DNA of 64,000 nucleotides from CAYPFY01 sp964410105 (GTDB lineage: Bacteria > Bacteroidota > Ignavibacteria > UBA10030 > SZUA-254), in NCBI GenBank assembly GCA_964410105.1, contig CAYPFY010000005.1, forward strand, positions 1-64,000, given 5' to 3'. Shown piece after piece: positions 61,882 to 64,000 of the stretch. Position 1 is the stretch's first letter, and each line of letters begins with the position of its first letter. The notes beneath the pieces are model-generated. The model saw only the letters and a list, made by a program, of their open reading frames with translations. It made no database searches and was not told the origin of the DNA. The position numbers and the translations under genes were made by a program.

Positions 61882-62301
61882 TTACCGTTCGAGAGCGCTT
61901 TTTCCATCACAGATTGGTGGACAAGGAAACCCGTACTCAAGTATGTTACCGCCGGTTAGATCCGCGCCGGTCGCGTCGATCCCCACAATTACCAGAGCAG
62001 ATGCTCCGGTGAGTTTCCTGCCGTAATAGGCACGAATACCGACGCATTGCGGCTGATTCAAGACTGCGAGCAGAGCGTCGCGAGAAAAAACTTCTCCCAG
62101 GACAGAACCGGTCGCCGCTGAGTTCTTGAAATTCTTCACAAGCTCAACGGCATCGCTGAGCGAAATCGCATGACTCTCGTGACCCGTGAACTGAGAGGAT
62201 TGGGCCCGGAGCTCGCCCTCGGGGGAAACCTGCCATAAAGATACGATAAAGATTGCAAAAAACAGAACTCGGGCAGGCGAAAGGTCATGATTGAACGTCA
62301 T
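61882..62301 (-). CDS. Small exported protein with C-terminal CPPxC motif
   Basis: A 139-aa exported protein: an N-terminal hydrophobic signal (about 11-30, LFFAIFIVSLWQVS...LRAQ), a helical middle, then a strand-rich end CVGIRAYYGRK, ALVIVGIDATGADL and FPCPPICDG. I recall similar small secreted proteins with GIR.Y.G and CPP.C in Bacteroidota, without known function. GGAGGAA precedes the ATG. It leads the four-gene signalling operon behind operator cluster B. The cysteines could bind metal or form a disulfide. Confidence 0.75.
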   Translation of the reverse strand: MTFNHDLSPARVLFFAIFIVSLWQVSPEGELRAQSSQFTGHESHAISLSDAVELVKNFKNSAATGSVLGEVFSRDALLAVLNQPQCVGIRAYYGRKLTGASALVIVGIDATGADLTGGNILEYGFPCPPICDGKSALER

Positions 62302-62495
62302 AATTCCTCCTATAATAAAAGATTGATAGAATCAGTTAATGTGTTTCCGGAGGGATAGAAGTCAGCCACATCATGCGCGTCCCCTGCTGATCCGATCATG
62401 GACTCACCGGGGCTTAATTGGTGAAGGAAAGGTCGACGTGAAACGGAGATGATTCCCCTGGGACTCCTTTCAGAGAGGTTGGGGTCGTCTGTAAC

Positions 62496-62524
62496 AATTT
62501 AACCGTGGAAACCCGATCCATCAA
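62496..62524 (-). promoter_or_regulatory. Operator-linked promoter B, TTGATG-N17-TAAATT
   Basis: On the minus strand, TTGATG (62524-62519) and TAAATT (62501-62496), followed by G, are 17 bp apart. An operator begins two bases beyond the -35 box, as at promoter A. Confidence 0.55.
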
Positions 62525-62525
62525 T

Positions 62526-62585
62526 GGGGTATACACCTATTTTCGGGGGGGGTGATTACCCCATGGGGAGGGGGGTCATCACCCC
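62526..62585. promoter_or_regulatory. Operator cluster B: three palindromes at 23-bp spacing
   Basis: GGGGT-ATAC-ACCTA (62526-62539), GGGGT-GATT-ACCCC (62549-62562) and GGGGT-CATC-ACCCC (62572-62585). The centres are 23 bp apart in both steps. The promoter-proximal copy again carries the degenerate ACCTA half, as in cluster A. Confidence 0.75.
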
Positions 62586-62781
62586 CCACTTTCAGAGAAT
62601 GGCTGAGGTTCTTTAAGAAACTCTGAGAAACTTACTGCGATTCTAGCGAAGGAGTGGTGCCACGTTGGTAGGGCAGTCGCTACCGGGTTTCTGGATCTGT
62701 CAGACGACGAGGAAAGTGGATCTGGTCAGACTGCAACGGATCGACGCACCTTGCAATCGTCCGGCTGTCAGATTGCGGGTT

Positions 62782-63573
62782 TTAGAGCAATTCAGCCCTG
62801 AACACCGTTCGTGCCTTTCCCGCCAGCTTAACGCGGTCGCCGTTAGTCCGCAGGTAGAGCACGCCGCCGCGCGGGGATGCCTGATAGGCGACGAGGGAAT
62901 CTTTCTTGAGCTTCGCCGCCCAATAGGGGCCCAGGGCGCAGTGCGCTGACCCGGTCACGGGATCCTCGTCAACGCCGGACCCCGGGGCAAAGAACCGGGA
63001 AATGCAATCGTATGGAGGCGAGGCGCGGCTCGTTACCATGACGCCCCGCACCGGGATCTGTTTCAGAGCGCGGTGGTCGGGATTCATTCGTCTCACCGTC
63101 TCTTCGGAATCCACCTCGACGAGGTAATCAAATTGATTTTTCCCAACATAGAGAGCGGACACGCCGAGCCCCTCGAGAAGCAATGCAGGAGGTTCAGCCC
63201 TGGTTTCGGCCTTCGCGGGAAAATCCAGCTCAATACGCTCTCCGTCTTTGCGTGCAGTGAGGGTCCCGCTCTTCGTATAAAACTGGGCCAGGCCCGGTTT
63301 CAGGAATTGAAATTCCCAGAGAACATGAGCGCTGGCGAGAGTTGCATGACCGCAGAGGGCGACCTCGACAGAGGGAGTAAACCAGCGGAGATCGTAGCCG
63401 TCTCCATTCCGGTGAAGGAAGGCCGTTTCGGAGAGATTCATCTCCATCGCCACATTCTGCATCCAGACAGGATCGGCCTCTTGGTCGAGAATGCAGACGG
63501 CCGCGGGATTTCCCGAATACTCTTTATCGCTGACAAACGCGTCGACCTGAAACAGGGGGATCTTCGACATCAT
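62782..63573 (-). CDS. PhzF-family isomerase/epimerase
   Basis: A 263-aa protein of the PhzF/diaminopimelate-epimerase-like fold. The marks are SGNPAAVCIL near residue 20, the catalytic Glu in NLSETAFLH, CGHATLASAHV and SGVDEDPVTGSAHCALGPYW. Family members are isomerases of often unknown substrate; phenazine synthesis is not implied. I start at ATG 63573, which overlaps the preceding stop by one base (TGATG), with AAGGAG 7 nt upstream. Confidence 0.92.
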   Translation of the reverse strand: MMSKIPLFQVDAFVSDKEYSGNPAAVCILDQEADPVWMQNVAMEMNLSETAFLHRNGDGYDLRWFTPSVEVALCGHATLASAHVLWEFQFLKPGLAQFYTKSGTLTARKDGERIELDFPAKAETRAEPPALLLEGLGVSALYVGKNQFDYLVEVDSEETVRRMNPDHRALKQIPVRGVMVTSRASPPYDCISRFFAPGSGVDEDPVTGSAHCALGPYWAAKLKKDSLVAYQASPRGGVLYLRTNGDRVKLAGKARTVFRAELL

Positions 63574-64000
63574 CACTCCTTATGAGGATTTGGAAGAATC
63601 ACATCATACACATTCGGCAGAGAGGAGTCCTTTTTCCCCCCGCCAGTCCATTCCGAGGGCGTGGCTTCGACGGTTCGAAACTCACCGATCCCGGCGCCGC
63701 CGTGATCATCCTGGCAACCGACGAGCACCGAAAAATTCCAGCGGGGGCTGGGTCTTCCAAGAATTTTCACGGGCACGGCAAACTCAATTTTCCCCCTTGG
63801 AGCATCGCCGAGAGGTTTTAGTTCGTCACCGGCAAGCGGCACATACTCAGCCAGAGTCTTTCCGCTATCGTTCATGACGCGGACCCCTCCGCCGACATAA
63901 ATAATATCTTCAAATGCGTAACGTGAGTCAAGAATGAATTTCGAATTCATGCCCACGTCGGTTCGGCCAGACCCTGGGATGCCGTCTTTATCGATGGCGA
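63573..64000 (-). CDS. Partial: C-terminal glucodextranase-like (SLH-like) binding module
   Basis: The end of a gene that runs beyond the window; the frame is open to the edge, reading AIDKDGIPGSGRTDVGM just upstream of the first internal start. The 140-odd visible residues (DSRYAFEDIIYVGGGVRVMND, ...WNFSVLVGCQDDHG...) resemble the C-terminal binding module of glucodextranase and related amylase-type proteins. The catalytic part, if any, is outside. The stop is fused to the phzF start, so the two are co-transcribed. Confidence 0.75.
   Translation of the reverse strand, partial: AIDKDGIPGSGRTDVGMNSKFILDSRYAFEDIIYVGGGVRVMNDSGKTLAEYVPLAGDELKPLGDAPRGKIEFAVPVKILGRPSPRWNFSVLVGCQDDHGGAGIGEFRTVEATPSEWTGGGKKDSSLPNVYDVILPNPHKE

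Larger units (their letters stand above)
62302..62781. other. Gene-free region with promoter and operators of the signalling operon
   Basis: About 480 bp without a gene, between the CPPxC gene and phzF. It contains promoter B and three phased operators. The predicted leader to ATG 62301 is about 190 nt. Nothing else was recognised. Confidence 0.6.

Noticed and set aside
1..64000. tRNA, rRNA, transposase, integrase, phage or CRISPR-Cas genes
   Set aside because: I looked for conserved sequence marks of each and saw none.

Overview
The window reads as a chromosome segment of a free-living Gram-negative bacterium of the Bacteroidota/Ignavibacteria side of the FCB group. Supporting this are five secreted proteins ending in the NPFNP-type type IX secretion (T9SS) C-terminal sorting domain, LptE, TamB, a PorT-like barrel, split heptose-activation genes (an LPS outer membrane), and promoters of the form TTGnnn-N17-TAnnTTG. 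Most of the DNA is clearly GC-rich. One block (about 8.4-14.8 kb) is visibly AT-richer and looks acquired or rearranged.

Layout. 0-3.9 kb: a PDZ/membrane/GAF/PP2C phosphatase, a DUF4013 membrane protein and a small haem-like lipoprotein. 3.9-8.2 kb (minus): nuoA-F, the first half of complex I. 8.4-19.3 kb (minus): three large secreted T9SS-tailed proteins (an M6-like metalloprotease with beta-helix, an unknown, and an SdrD_B/C39-like protein), with a 117-bp repeat bounding the first two. 19.7-29.5 kb: a TrmH-type methyltransferase, then the operon hldA-hldC-tamB-rnr-dedA (LPS heptose, envelope assembly, RNA decay). 29.5-42.6 kb: DUF423, queF, two coiled-coil/TPR proteins, a tandem DUF309 protein, amrS, nfo, anmK, an HGSNAT-like acyltransferase, pta and a PLP decarboxylase. 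42.8-49.2 kb: the plus-strand cluster miaB-SPOR-sigma54 activator-lptE-GT2-TPR, facing rpsT. 49.3-52.2 kb: a T9SS-tailed BNR propeller and a PorT-like barrel. 52.4-57.0 kb: a TPP-riboswitch thiamine operon (TonB receptor, thiamine pyrophosphokinase, SSS symporter). 57.2-62.3 kb: a T9SS-tailed propeller and a four-gene signalling operon (secreted CPPxC protein, membrane protein, histidine kinase, LuxR-type regulator). 62.8-64 kb: PhzF and the end of a glucodextranase-C-type protein.

The most striking unexplained signal is in 59.3-62.6 kb. Two gene-free regions carry tandem palindromes GGGGT-N4-ACC(C/T)(C/A) at an exact 23-bp period, two copies in one and three in the other. In both, the last copy begins two bases beyond a -35 element of a TTG-N17-TAnATT promoter. 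One promoter faces the four-gene signalling operon and the other faces the T9SS propeller gene. This looks like a small autoregulated regulon of the LuxR-type regulator encoded between them.

Genes work together in visible modules: envelope building (hld, tamB, lptE, GT2, anmK, SPOR), vitamin B1 uptake under riboswitch control, respiration (nuo), tRNA/rRNA modification and decay (trmH, queF, miaB, rnr), and surface display through T9SS. No tRNA, rRNA, CRISPR array, transposase or phage gene was recognised.
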